A model generated the notes under the pieces. It had not been told where the DNA came from and ran no database searches. It saw only the letters and a list, made by a program, of their open reading frames with translations. From the NCBI GenBank assembly GCA_963556195.1, contig OY744517.1, positions 85,475,214 to 85,539,213 of the forward strand: DNA of 64,000 nucleotides, written 5' to 3'. This document shows positions 9,291-21,039 of the stretch, in pieces. The DNA is from Sepiola atlantica. Its lineage: Eukaryota; Mollusca; Cephalopoda; Sepiida; Sepiolidae. The translations under genes were made by a program, and so were the position numbers. Position 1 is the first letter of the stretch. The number at the start of each line of letters is the position of its first letter.

Positions 9291-11260
9291 TTTAATACCT
9301 TGTAATCTTTTTTTAATACCGTGTAATTTTTTTTAATACCTTGTAATTTTTTTTTAATACCATGTAATTTTTTTAATACCTTGTAATCTTTTTTTAATAC
9401 CTTGTAATTTTGTTTAATACCTTGTAATTTTATTTTAATACTTGTAATTTTTTTTAATACCTTTTAATTTTTTAATACCTTGTAATTTTATTTTAATACC
9501 TTGTATTTTTTTTAATACCTTGTAATTTTTTATAATACCTTGTAATTTTATTTTAATACCTTGTAATATTTTTAATACCTTGTAATTTTTTTAATACCTT
9601 GTAATTTTCTTTTAATACCTTGTAATTTTCTTTTAATACCTTATAATTTTTTTTAATACCTTGTAATTTTTTTAATACCTTGTAATTTTTTTTAATAATT
9701 TGTAATTTTTTTTAATACCTTGTAATTTTCTTTTAATACCTTATATTTTTTTTTAATACCTTGTAGTTTTTTTAATACCTTGTAATTTTTTTTAATAATT
9801 TGTAATTTTTTTTAATACCTTGTAATTTTCTTTTAATACCTTATATTTTTTTTTAATACCTTGTAATTTTTTTAATACCTTGTAATTTTTTTTAATACTT
9901 TGTAATTTTCTTTTAATACCTTATAATTTTTTTTAATACCTTGTAATTTTTTTTAATACCTTGTAATTTTTTTAATACCTTGTAATTTTTTTTATACCTT
10001 GTAATTTTTTTTAATACCTTGTAATTTTGTTTTAATACCTTGTAATTTTTTTAATAACTTGTAATTTTTTTAATACCTTGTAATTTTGTTTTAATACCTT
10101 GTAATTTTGTTTTAATACCTTGTAATTTTGTTTTAATACCTTGTAATTTTTTTAATACCTTGTAATTTGTTTTAATACCTTGTAATTTTGTTTTAATACC
10201 TTGTAATTTTGTTTTAATACCTTGTAATTTTTTTTAATACCTTGTAATTTTTTTAATAACTTGTAATTTTTTTTATACCTTGTAATTTTGTTTTAATACC
10301 TTGTAATTTTGTTTTAATACCTTGTAATTTTGTTTTAATACCTTGTAATTTTTTTAATACCTTGTAATTTGTTTTAATACCTTGTAATTTTGTTTTAATA
10401 CCTTGTAATTTTGTTTTAATACCTTGTAATTTTTTTTAATACCCCGTAATTTTTTTTTATACCTCGTAATTTTGTTTAATACCTTGTAATTTTTTTTTAA
10501 TCCATTGTAATTTTTTTTTAATACCTTGTAATCCTTTTTTAATACCTTGTAATCTTTTTTTAATACCTTGTAATTTTATTTTAATACCTTGTAATATTTT
10601 AATACCTTGTAATTTTTTTAATACCTTGTAATTTTCTTTTAATACCTTGTAATTTTCTTTTAATACCTTATCATTTTTTTTAATACCTTGTAATTTTTTT
10701 AATACCTTGTAATTTTTTTAATACCTTGTAATTTTTTTTAATACCTTGTAATTTTTTTAATACCTTGTAGTTTTTTTAATACCTTATATTTTTTTTAATA
10801 CCTTGTAATTTTTTTAATACCTTGTAATTTTTTTTAATACTTTGTAATTTTCTTTTAATACCTTATAATTTTTTTTTAATACCTTGTAATTTTTTTTAAT
10901 ACCTTGTAATTTTTTTTAATACCTTGTAATTTTTTTTTAATACCATGTAATTTTTTTAATACCTTGTAATTTATTTTAATACCTTGTAATTTTGTTTTAA
11001 TACCTTGTAATTTTGTTTTAATACCTTGTATTTTTTTTAATACCTCGTAATTTTTTTTTAATACCTCGTAATTTTTTTTAATACCTTGTAATTTTTTTTA
11101 ATACCTTGTAATCTTTTTTTAATACCTTGTAATTTTTTTTTAATACCTTGTAATTTTTTTTAATACCTTGTAATTTTTTTTAATGTCTTGTAATTTTTTT
11201 AATCTCTTGTAAATTTATTTAATACCTTGCCTATTTTTTTAAATACCGTGTAATTTTTTT
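9291..11260. repeat. 2-kb AT-rich minisatellite, ~19-21-bp unit
   Basis: About 100 units of TTTTTTAATACCTTGTAA with variable T-run length. Variant blocks recur in groups (ATTTTG units at ~10.0-10.4 kb; ATTTTC units at ~9.6-9.9 and 10.6-10.9 kb), suggesting multi-unit amplification. The array is strand-asymmetric, with T-rich plus strand. Confidence 0.97.
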
Positions 11261-12073
11261 TACGAAACGCAGGATTTATTTTTACGCATCGGAAATCTGA
11301 GGGTCAGATAACAGATTTTGGGCCAGAAATACTCATTAAAGCTTTCTGAGACTAGTTTAAAAGGCTAGAAACGTTTTTTAGTGGATATAATGAGTGAAAT
11401 TGAGTCAAATTTCTTTTCTATACTTCACAAACTGAGAAATAAGCTTATTTTCCTCAAATTTTACGCAAAAATTAAAAAAATCAGGCAAAAAATTGTCATT
11501 TTCTGTACTGGTGAACTGCATATATTGTGAAGCCCAGCTGTATCTCTGGTGAGTCTTATGGACTTTTTTGTGCATATTTGGTCTGTACTGTCTTATCTGG
11601 GTCGTTTCTTGTGGTATTATACTTCTTACATAGAAGAAAATAAGCGTAGAAGTTCTACCTCAAAGAAAAATTGTCATGAAAAATGGGAAGTTTTGCCGTT
11701 TGTTTTAGCAAAAGGCCAGATTTTTCGAAAACGGGAGAAAATAAACCCATAAAACTATACATCTTCTGGAAATTAAACTAATACTTCATTTGTTGGGATA
11801 AAAATCAAAACCCCTTGGAACAGGATGTTGTTTACAATAGTACGGAAAAACGTAACCAAGAGCTCAAACCGTGTCTTAACAAAAGCTATAAATGTTGAAC
11901 CATCTATATAAACATATAAACACTTTATTCTTGTGTGTGTGCTATATATATATAATATAATTAAAAAAAATAAAATCAAGTATTTCCAGAATGTTTTGGA
12001 AAGGACCGTACACCATACTAGACTTGATGTTCTAATTCTTGGAACAATTGTAATGTTCTAATTCATTAAATCC

Positions 12074-12112
<39 letters not shown>

Positions 12113-12849
12113 CGATACTATCACATGCACATTAAATGTACATTCTATTATTATATATTATACTTATGTAAATACATATATTTATTATCTTTAAAATTAA
12201 ATGAATATGTAGATACTACATATGCCGTTGATGTAAATGGTGAACACCTTTTAAAAATGGATAAATTTATGTTGTTGACAGAACCATAACACTGCTTTTA
12301 AAATCTGACTAAAATTGATTTGTAAAACAGACATAAACGTGACTGACATTTTCTTGAAATGACTTTCTCTTCATCAAATCCTTTTCGATTTTCTAAGAAA
12401 AGTATTATCGAAAGATTGGAACACCATTTTTGTGAAAATGACTACAATAATAATACTTGCTTTCGAAACCAATATTAGTCGGATTTAAAGCAATTTTAAA
12501 TATGTTATTTTGCCTCTATCATCATATTGAGCACTGTTTGCACAAGCAATGAAATATGTAGCTTTACTTTTCATACATTATTAGTTGAAATAAATATATC
12601 TATTATTATGTTAAAGCTAAGTTCAACAATGTTTGTTTCCCCCGAGGGCTTTTTCCCCCGATATAGTTTAATGACACAAAATACATGCTAAAATATTTGT
12701 CAGTTCTGGGATTGAGTTACACTTTAAAAGATAATTCCTTTTAATTGTTCTAATCAGCCATGAATTATAATTAACGGAACAAGTCACCATCTCTCACTGT
12801 TTATTCACACCACTTTCTTATAGTTTACATTTACAGCCAGAGTGACTTT
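11261..12849. other. No gene; (TA)n at 12077-12107
   Basis: AT-rich single-copy-looking sequence. A 67-codon frame at 11549 has no motifs I recognise. Confidence 0.5.
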
Positions 12850-12990
12850 TTTTTCAGATAATTTACATAATGTTCTCACCATAAACATGTATGTAAATTA
12901 GATCGCAACATAATAGGTCGCTTTACTTCCATTTTATAAGAAGAATGTCTGAACAGATACTAATAAAATCAAGTTGGAACAAATAGTGAT
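12850..12990. repeat. Dispersed repeat R2, copy 2
   Basis: Reverse complement of parts of 4600-4860, without the (ATT)n insertion (AAGAAGAATGTCTGAACAGAT, ATGTAAATTAGATCGC). Confidence 0.7.
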
Positions 12991-13158
12991 AGTGGTTGTG
13001 ACCCAACGGGTCATAGGTTTTCTAGTATATTTATATGATATGTAAATTGTGTGTCTTTTTGTGCCAATCCCATAACGCCATATCATCTTTTTTATTCTTA
13101 TTTTTACATTTAATGATATCCCATTTCTGGGGTGAGGTCAAAGGATTTACTTAGCATT

Positions 13159-13599
13159 GATTGGATAGGAGGCTTGGTTGTTTTGTCTTACGGCATATCA
13201 ACTTTTTTCGTGTTATTTAATGCCGAATCCGGTGATTTTGGTAAAAGTTTTTATGCTTCAAGTTCTTTATATCTTCAAATATTTATTCATGGTGTTTGGT
13301 TTGGTTGTTTTGTTTTACGGCATATCAACTTTTTGGGGTTATTTAATGCCGAATCCGGTTATTTTAGTAAACGTTTTTATGCTTCAAGTTCTTTATATCT
13401 TCAAATATTTATTCATGGTGTTTGGTTTGGTTGTTTTCTAGGAGCCAATTGTTTCGTTTTTTTAGCTTTGTAGAACATGACTGAGTTTTTCAAATTGAAA
13501 GGGGAAAAAACAATAGCATCAATATTTGGTGCATTTTTTGCTCAGGAAGCCGGTATCTTCAGACAGCCTGATCTGGTAGCACCAGGATTGGATAGGAGG
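13159..13599. mobile_element. Insertion of 127-bp tandem module with 14-bp TSD
   Basis: GATTGGATAGGAGG occurs exactly at 13159-13172 and 13586-13599, framing 413 bases. Inside, a ~127-bp module is present as two full units and a partial third, starting at 13171, 13298 and 13424. Each has GGCATATCAAC, TTATTTAATGCCGAATCCGG and ATGCTTCAAGTTCTTTATAT. Related modules lie at 40454, 51683 and 52050. Long plus-strand open frames result from the near-codon-phase period and show no protein family. Confidence 0.8.
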
Positions 13600-14242
13600 G
13601 ATTGTACTATAAATGAAATTAATTTAAATAAAATATATTAAATATATAGTCTTTAACAATCTGTAAGCACACCCCGCATTTCCCTGAAATGAAAGGACCT
13701 CTGTGCAATTCTGACCTAAGCCATCATCTCCTTATTAACATTTACGTTCTTATTTTTTTTATTTCTAGAATTTTCAAGTTATAAATAAAATAAAGAAAAA
13801 CATTGCATTCCTTTTCATAAATATAAAGTGCGAACACGTTGTACACACTTTGATCAGAATTAAACATATTTATACAAGTACTCTGGATAATGTAGTTTCA
13901 GAAAACATATGGTAGGAGGATTTCGTGAATTAACAAACAGACAGACATGAACTAAAACTTCATATATAGATTTATTCATCAGTATATAGTACATACTGAT
14001 AAGTATTTTTGTTCTTCTTAAGGAAGTGCATGTATATTATTTTTTTTTGTCCATTACCATCTTCCATAGAAATATAGCCAAAAACAAAAAAGAATCATAT
14101 GTACATAAATGTGTCTTGTTATCAGAATGGATTCGAATTTAGAGATGTCTCTCATGATGTTTTTACTGCGTATGCTTAGATCTACACATTATGAATTACT
14201 TATGGACAGACACAAACTTATATATATAATCACATACATGCA
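13600..14242. other. No feature recognised
   Basis: AT-rich sequence with no supported gene. Confidence 0.5.
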
Positions 14243-14293
<51 letters not shown>

Positions 14294-14340
14294 ACACATA
14301 CGTATATATATATACATATACTTATATATGTATGCATATA
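14243..14340. repeat. (TA)n microsatellite, degenerate right end
   Basis: Pure TA to ~14289, then TACACATA/TATGTATGCATA variants. Confidence 0.95.
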
Positions 14341-14627
14341 TGCACATAGTAAAGCCAACTTAGTATATAGGTAATCTTATGAATCAATTAAATTTTTTTA
14401 AAAATATTTTTTATCTTTGAAAAATAATTTTTATGCCATCATTTTACATTCGTCTTCTGTATTAAGCATAGTCTATTTTTAAAAAATTTTATCATGTCAT
14501 AATCTGATAGGGTGTCAGTCAGCTTGGTACTCAATGACTGAACGTTTAATAAGAGTCACAATTCATAAGAATATTTATTTAAACTAATTCTTTGTAGGAA
14601 AATAGCTGAATACAATTAGAAAGAATT

Positions 14628-14985
14628 GGTACACCGTCTGTTTTACATGCTGGCATGTGTTGGACAGCTTTTAGAAATTGACTTCCGAACTAACTTATCT
14701 CTGTGCAGGTCTTTATTTATCCTTCTTTCTCTCAAATCCATCCTTATCACTTCCTCCCATGTCTTTCTTCACCTTCCCCTTGCCACCTCAATCGCTATAA
14801 ATCTACTTACCCAAGAACTCTCATCCATTATTTCGAGTCTCCTATTCTTCACACATCTCTTTATACCGTTCAGTTTTAATCTTCCTCTAAGGTTATCAGA
14901 TCTAAACCTGTGTTTAAGACTCACATTACACATCCATCGTATCGTAATCATATAATTCTTTGGCGCGTGTGGATTGTAGGTCTGA
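14628..14985 (-). pseudogene. RTE-like LINE C-terminus
   Basis: Minus-strand reading gives IRWMCNVSLKHRFRSDNLRG, RLKLNGIKRC, then KTWEEVIRMDLRERRINKD and KSISKSC before the tail ATGCCAGCATGTAAAAC. This matches the 38.7-39.2 and 42.7-43.3 kb plus-strand copies. The 'RxxTWxEVIxxDLRERxxNKDL' ending is typical of the C-terminal tail of RTE-type and related LINE polyproteins. Truncated at its 5' side. Confidence 0.75.
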
Positions 14986-15112
14986 AAAAAAAAAATCTTT
15001 AATTTGAGGATAGTCAAATAAGGGGGAGAGAACTCTAGTTTCAAGTTTCAACCACGATGTAAAATGGATTTTACTATTGTAATTATTCTAAAATAAAGTT
15101 TTTAAAAATACA

Positions 15113-15655
15113 TTGGGAATTTCCTTGCTTTTGTACATTTAGTGTATATGAATTTTCATTTTAACCCTATTAAGGGCATATGATTTCAGTATACTGGCAT
15201 TTTTCATGGAATGTCACTACTTTTGTAAATGCTATGCCTCAATACAATGGTCATTTTTAAGGTTTTTTGGAATTTTTTTGAAAACTAAGGTATATGGTAA
15301 ACTGTAATTAAAATGACATCAACTAGACCCTAGAACCTCTCTCTCTGCCAAAAATCAGCTGAATCCATCAAATAGTTTGATGAGATATTAGGTGGCACAT
15401 ACGTACCTACGCACACACAGATAACATGATTTCATGATTGAACTTTCTGGATCTCTAAGTTGCCTTGACTAATGATGCTGAAATTCTACACACTTATAGA
15501 ACCTATCAAATAAACATTTTGTACAAAGTTTTAACTAATTTGGTTTATTGGTTTTTGAGTTATGATTGATCAAAGAAATGAGATTTCCAGCATAGGCCAT
15601 TCGTGATGTCTATTAAGGGATAGAGCGCTCTCGCGCCTCCCTTGATTTCAAACAT
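15113..15655 (-). repeat. 540-bp inverted repeat, right copy
   Basis: Inverted partner of 7768-8299. Homology fades near 15080 and stops near 15655 (CCCTTGATTTCAAACAT). The pair encloses 6.8 kb that includes the 2-kb minisatellite. Confidence 0.9.
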
Positions 15656-15844
15656 TTGTGTTTTTTCTTTCTATTTAAACACTGTTCTTTGTTATCAACA
15701 ACTCTGTTCTATTTCTAAAAAATGAGTATGAATGTGTAAATGAGTTGTGCTAAATTTCCTGTTTTTGTTTTTAAGGGGGAACTCTATAATATAAATAACA
15801 CTGGCACACACAAAGAATATGAACCATCTCAAAGACAATTAGCT

Positions 15845-16278
15845 AAACTAAAATGGTGCAAGTTTAGAATTGTGACGTCATGGAAAAAAAAAAGAAGAAA
15901 TATCTTTATGGTGCATGTACCCGTGACGGAATGCATATACCGTATATCAAATATCACGTAAATTGATCAAGTTTTTTTTTTTTTTTAATAAAACAAATCA
16001 AATTTTATAAATAAAATTTAGGACTCTATTTGTCTAGTTCGCAAAAAGTTTGCCTTACCTCCCTTCACTTATGTCCAATATGGCGACGATATATCAACGA
16101 TACTCGTTTACCGATAAAATCTGATTTTCTTTTATAAAATAAAAATACTTGATCAATTTACGTGATTTTTGATATACGATATATGCTTTCTGTCACGGGT
16201 ATGTACATCATACTTATTATTTTTCTTATTTATTATTTTTCCATGACGTCCCAATTCAAAACTTGCACTACTAAATTA
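15845..16278. mobile_element. Foldback element
   Basis: 15845-15990 is the reverse complement of 16128-16278 with indels: GGTGCAAGTTTAGAATTG, GACGTCATGG, CCCGTGAC, ATATACCGTATATCAAA and CACGTAAATTGATCAAGT all reappear inverted. The loop is ~140 bp. No coding capacity. Confidence 0.85.
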
Positions 16279-16299
16279 TGTGAGACTACTCTTTCGAAC

Positions 16300-16870
16300 A
16301 AATCTGCTATTATTTTTAATCAGCAAAAATCAAATAATTATCCAATTTAAATTAAATTTTCTTCATATATTTAATAAATTATATTTTATAAGAAATATGG
16401 CTACTTAAATCTAACATCATAACGATTTTTTGAAAGAGTAGAAAGGTTACAGAATTTAAATTTAGTCCATATTAATGCACATGTATAGTAACATCTTTTA
16501 TATGTTGTTACTGTTAAAAGCGACTCTATATATTTTTTTAACAATATTTTAAGTAAGGAGACACAAAATATAACTAAGGATGTCTCCAAAGCGTTTCTGA
16601 AACAATCCTTTCCAAAATTCACCTCCTAAGCAGGCTTGTTCCCATCGTGAACAAGGGGTTTAGCAGTGACCTTAGTAAAAGAGGGCCGGTGCACTAAGTC
16701 GGGTTTTTCTTCTGACGTCACGGCAGTAAGTATGCTAAGCAGATAAACAAGAGGCTTTGAAGAGAAAGGTTATTACAAGACAACCCATGGACATATGACT
16801 GGTCATTTCTGTTTGAAATTATTTCATTTTTGATCTAGTAATTATTGTCTGGTATTTAAAAAAAGATACT
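16300..16870. other. No feature recognised
   Basis: AT-rich, no supported gene or repeat partner seen. Confidence 0.5.
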
Positions 16871-16873
16871 GAT

Positions 16874-17590
16874 GATTTTATTTATTTATTTATTTATTTT
16901 TTATGCCTCCTTGGGCATCTCCCCTTTAACTATCTTCTCAATTCAACTGTTAAAAAAAAAAAGAAAAAAGTATCGATATCCTGATCAAATTCTGTTAAAT
17001 ATTTCATTTGATAACTCCCAAAAGTGCCCCCCACAATTTCCCCCTCTCCTACCACTTTCTCTGAATTCATCCAACCTCATCTTAAACTGATCCACGCTAT
17101 TGCTGTTCTTAATCTGATCTGGCAACTTATTCCAAAAACATATTACTCTGTGAGCGAAGAAACTTAACTGGTTAACAGATCTGGTTTTTGAAAACTGCCT
17201 TGACAATAACCTTCCAGATCTAGGAGAAATACTAAAAAAATGCCCACCATAGTTAGAAATGCCATTTATTATCTTGAAAGTCTCAATCATATCACCTCTC
17301 ATTCTTCTCTCCAGCAAAGTAGTCAATTCCAATTTGTCTAATCTCTCTCTGTAACTGCACTCCTTTACTTTACTTATTAGTTTTGTCACCCTTCTTTGTA
17401 CGCCTTCCAGTTTCAATATTACATTCCAATTTCCATATCTAGTCGCTGAAGCCCGGGCCTGGGTGCAGTATTCTATATGAGGTCTAATTAAAGCTTTATA
17501 TATCCTTAACACAGCATTTGTCTCCCTCGAAATAATATTCCTAACCATCCACCTGATCATTCTATTTGCCCTCAATACAATGGTCAAAAT
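16874..17590 (-). pseudogene. CR1/L2-like LINE RT C-terminus with (AAAT)n tail
   Basis: A single minus-strand frame of ~200 codons (17587 to 16985) encodes the end of a non-LTR reverse transcriptase. In order: NRMIRWM, LIRPHIEYC, LEGVQRRVTKLI, YRERLDKLELTTLLERRMRG, DMIETFKIING, then KTRSVNQLSFFAHRV and FWNKLPDQIKNS. This is the thumb and C-terminal region of CR1/L2-type elements. The catalytic palm is missing, so the copy is 5'-truncated. After the stop comes a 3' UTR and an (AAAT)n-type tail at 16874-16900. The frame is intact, suggesting a fairly young insertion. Confidence 0.85.
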
Positions 17591-17591
17591 G

Positions 17592-18105
17592 TGATTATTT
17601 TGTTCATGTCGTTTTCATAATTGGAAATCTCATAGTGATTTAAAAGTAAAATTATTAAAAAAACTCATAGATTAAAATTCAAGATGGTTGACAAACCTGT
17701 CTTGATAGAAAAGACTTAAATTAAAAAAATACTTGCTTTTCTCGAAATTATTAATGTTTTTCCACAATGCCTAACATAAAACGTTTTTTTGTCCTCATAC
17801 AAAATTAACTTTTATTCTTGCCCGTCGACTGTCATAGAATAATATCAACTAGAAATACGGTTCAAATTTGTTTCTTTTTGTATAAAAAAAACTTTATTTT
17901 TTGTGCCAAAACGTTCTTTATGTGTGTAATACAATTCTAAAACAGTATAAATATGATTAAAACATTGAATTAAAGTTCTGAACACTTTTAAAATAATTTT
18001 ATTTCAAAACAAGAAATACAATTTAAAACAAGTAAAATTGACGATAAAATAACTTTGTTGGTTAAAGGATAGTTTAGAGGCCTGAACATAATGCGATAAA
18101 AATTG
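17592..18105. other. No feature recognised
   Basis: AT-rich, no supported feature. Confidence 0.5.
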
Positions 18106-18106
18106 A

Positions 18107-18445
18107 GTATAAGCGACAAATACTGTTTCCTGTTGTTGTTTTTGTTAAATATTAGTACATGAGGAACCATTTCGAGTTACAATCTAATTAGTTTTATGCA
18201 TGTAATCTTAAGAAAAACACGCTTAAAATGTGTAAATAATCGCTATAAGAAAAAAAATGGAGTCTTCAAACCATAACTTCTGTTACTATGAAGAATCCAT
18301 TTTTTTCTCTAGCGATTATTTACACATTTCAAACGCGATTTTATTAAGATTACATGCGTAAAACTAATTAGATTTTAACTCGAAATGGTTCCTCATTTAC
18401 AAATATTTAACAAAAACAACAGGAAACAATATTTATCGCCTATAC
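18107..18445. mobile_element. Near-perfect palindrome (foldback element)
   Basis: 18107-18280 pairs with 18298-18445 reversed: GTTTCCTGTTGTT, GAGGAACCATTTCGAGTTA, TCTAATTAGTTTTA, GCATGTAATCTTAA, AATGTGTAAATAATCGCTA and ATGGAGTCTTC/GAAGAATCCAT. Loop is about 20 bases. Arms differ at only a few positions. No coding frame. Confidence 0.9.
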
Positions 18446-19035
18446 AGACTTGGTGAAAAGAGCCTTCAATTTAAAAAATTCCGACTATTGGCTACATTTA
18501 ATAGCGACACTTCACAAAATCTGCCAAATCTTACTTCCTGTCTTAAGACATAGTAAATACCTTCTGAAAATGTAATTGTCCGATGAGGAATTTATAGTGA
18601 AGCAATGGTTTAATAATCTCTAACCTCTCTTCTTTTGGGCCAGCATTCCTTAAGTTCGGTGGTAGGGAGAACTCCAAGATGACTAGAAGCAATGCTGGTG
18701 TTATCTCCTTCTCCTAAACTAATGGCTCTACCAAGACTTGAAAGTATAATCTACCCTACTATTTAATCCATATCGTAAAGAGAAATGAATTCAAAGGTTT
18801 TTCAAGAATAACTTTCAAAATTTGGGCAACTGGTATTCTGAAATAGCCACCATATCTAAGTATTAATAAAAAAATAAATGGATTGACTGTAGTAGAGGGC
18901 AACTCGAAAACTCCCTTTTCATTGAATACACCGAGATGTAAGGGAGGTCGCCACTTCTTTCTATAGATTGCTTTATTAACCTTATAATACTGAGTATTTA
19001 ACAAGGAGGCATGAAGTACTATTTTTCAGTTTTTA
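18446..19035. other. No gene recognised
   Basis: An 81-codon minus frame at 18759-19004 has no recognisable motifs. A short inverted pair CCAGCATT/AATGCTGG lies near 18641-18697. Confidence 0.45.
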
Positions 19036-19038
19036 GTA

Positions 19039-19112
19039 TGACTCAACCAGGGATTGAACCCCGGTCTCCTGAATCATTAGTGAACACTCTAATCGTTATA
19101 CTAAATGGGTCA
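19039..19112 (-). pseudogene. tRNA-Asp-like sequence
   Basis: 74 nt on minus. TTAGTATAACGATTAGAGT resembles the D arm of eukaryotic tRNA-Asp, and GAGACCGGGGTTCAATCCC its variable/T arm (box B). The acceptor strands can pair at about 5 of 7 positions. The anticodon stem does not pair, so it is a tRNA pseudogene or a SINE head. Confidence 0.6.
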
Positions 19113-19487
19113 TATAAACGAAGTTAATCAGAATCGATGCTGATTAACTTTGGTGATTTGACAAGAATCAGTGTTTCAACATGATATAGCTGTAAGGATT
19201 ATATGAACTTACACTTTTCAATCTTCGATAATTTCTATCATGTAAAAAGGAGATAAAGTTTGAACCAACATTGTTTTGTTGTTTTGAAGTATAAATTGTA
19301 ATGTTTTACAGTAGTGTGAAATTCAATGTTCTTGAATTTCACTGCTCCTCTAAAATTTGACTATGAATAAAAATTTATTCACTCAGGCAAATTTAGGACC
19401 AAGCTCTACAAGACTTTGAAGGGCAATCAGAAATTAATATGCAGAACTTAATGCTTAAATAATCTATATATTTATATGCTAGTATTT

Positions 19488-19525
19488 ACCAACCTACCTA
19501 CCTACCTACCTACCTACCTACCTAT
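19488..19525. repeat. (CCTA)n microsatellite
   Basis: About eight CCTA units. Confidence 0.97.
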
Positions 19526-19544
19526 GTGCGTCACACTTAAAAAA

Positions 19545-20090
19545 ATTTTTTTTTTATAACATAGTTCACCCTAAACAAGGCAGGCCGCCACTGTAGACGT
19601 AAGGGACTACTGAGAAAAAGAAAAGGGGAGAAGGTAGGGGGCGGTCAGCCTAGATTGGGATCTGCACAGTGAGATGTCTGTTTACATTAGTTTTAAATTT
19701 CTGCATGTCTGTACTGTTGGGAAAACAGGGGCCAGGGTGGGAGTTCCAGAGGCCAGCAGTACTAGGAAATAAGCAATTTGAGTAGAAGGCTCTCCGGCAT
19801 CTGGGGACCTCCACAGTGAATGAATGAGATTTAGTTGATTATCGGGTTAGTCTAGTGAATTTACGTCGAGGGGGCACCAGAGTAGCCAATTCATCAGAGC
19901 ATAATCCATTGAAGTATTTGTAAAACAAGCACAAGGATGCTACATTACGGCGATGTGACAGAGGCTGGAGCTTGGTTGACAGTGAGGGACCTATTAGGTT
20001 GGCGATTCTTTTTTGGACCTTGTCAAGGAGAGAGAGACTAGTAGATGATGCACCAGCCCAGATGTGGCAATGATACTCCATGCATGGGAG
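19545..20090 (-). pseudogene. LINE 3' end, minus strand
   Basis: Minus frame 20081-19839 reads HCHIWAGASSTSLSLLDKVQ, KRIANLIG, HRRNVASLCLFYKYFNGLCS and RRKFTRLTR, then the family's terminal block and the 3' UTR (GTCTACAGTGGCGGCCTGCC), ending at the T-rich (A tail on minus) stretch ~19545. Same family as the 31.5-35.8 kb element and the 1.6-kb copy. Palm and endonuclease are missing. Confidence 0.85.
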
Positions 20091-20091
20091 G

Positions 20092-20438
20092 ATGCTTTAA
20101 CCATGTGTTAGCTTAGGCCGTTTATTTCTCTTTTTCAACTATCTAATTGTCTTTCTCTCTGCTGACAATGCTATGACTCCAGCTGATACTAGAGAGACGG
20201 AAAGAGAGAGATGTTCGTTGATTACCTAATTGACTGCTCGTTTTGACCTCTGAATTTAATGCATCTTTACGTGTGAATTTAATGTATCTTTACTGTCTAG
20301 AACAGGGGCGGTAACCTCACTAGATTTTAAAGTTGATTTACTACTCTGTCGAGCCGTGAAAGAGTGCTCTGTGCTGCACCTCCCTAGCTGTGGCAGCAAG
20401 ATGTCGTCTTTGGATGTATCTAACTCATTCATATAGAT
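20092..20438. other. No feature recognised
   Basis: No supported gene; GAATTTAATG(C/T)ATCTTTAC is repeated twice near 20250-20290. Confidence 0.5.
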
Positions 20439-21037
20439 CAGGGGCGGGCAACCTTTTCAGAGTGAGGGCCAGATGAGACTTTTGGAAGGAGATCGCAGGC
20501 CGGAGTGAAAAACGAAATCTCAGAATTACTATATTTTGTTTACATGAATAAATTGTACAAAAATTGCATTGAACACTCTACAAATCTGATATTTTTTATC
20601 AAAAGACTTCTGTACGTGATGTTAGAAAAGGCACCGATGAAGAGCCATTTTGGAATCATAAAAAATAATCACGGGGGAAGTAGCAAGTTAATCCAGCATT
20701 CGTTTTGACACACCTCACATAAGTTCTATGTTTCGTGCCCTTTCCTCGTCTCTCGTTTCCTCTTTGCCTCTCTATTTCTCTTTTTCTATTTTTATCTCAG
20801 GCCAAGGATTTGAAATTAATAGTTAAAGAAAAATGAAATATACATGCATCATCGCTCGCTGATATTTATACATTTTTATCCCACTGTAAATCTTAATCGA
20901 AACCTACTTTTACGTGTATGTCACAAACTGATATGAGTTTTACTGGGAGGTCCGCAAGCCGGATTGCAATAATAAAGCATAGCAGGGTGGCGGGCCGAAC
21001 GCTAAGCCTTCGCGGGCCGGATGTGGCCCGCCCCATG
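20439..21037. mobile_element. Non-autonomous hAT element, copy 1
   Basis: Begins CAGGGGCGGGCAACCTTTTC, the start typical of hAT elements of this type. It is the reverse complement of 44707-45322 over ~600 bp. The right end lost ~16 bp of the GC-rich palindromic terminus (ends GTGGCCCGCCCCATG). The 8-bp target duplication is not clear here. No transposase. Confidence 0.88.
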
Positions 21038-21039
21038 TC

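Noticed and set aside
15870..15881. Palindromic TGACGTCA (CRE-like) in a foldback arm
   Set aside because: A single 8-mer is expected by chance in 64 kb, and the other arm has lost it.
17570..17590. 17-nt match (TGACCATTGTATTGAGG) between the LINE start and the 540-bp repeat
   Set aside because: The match stops at once on both sides, and the codons fit the LINE reading; probably coincidence or insertion microhomology.
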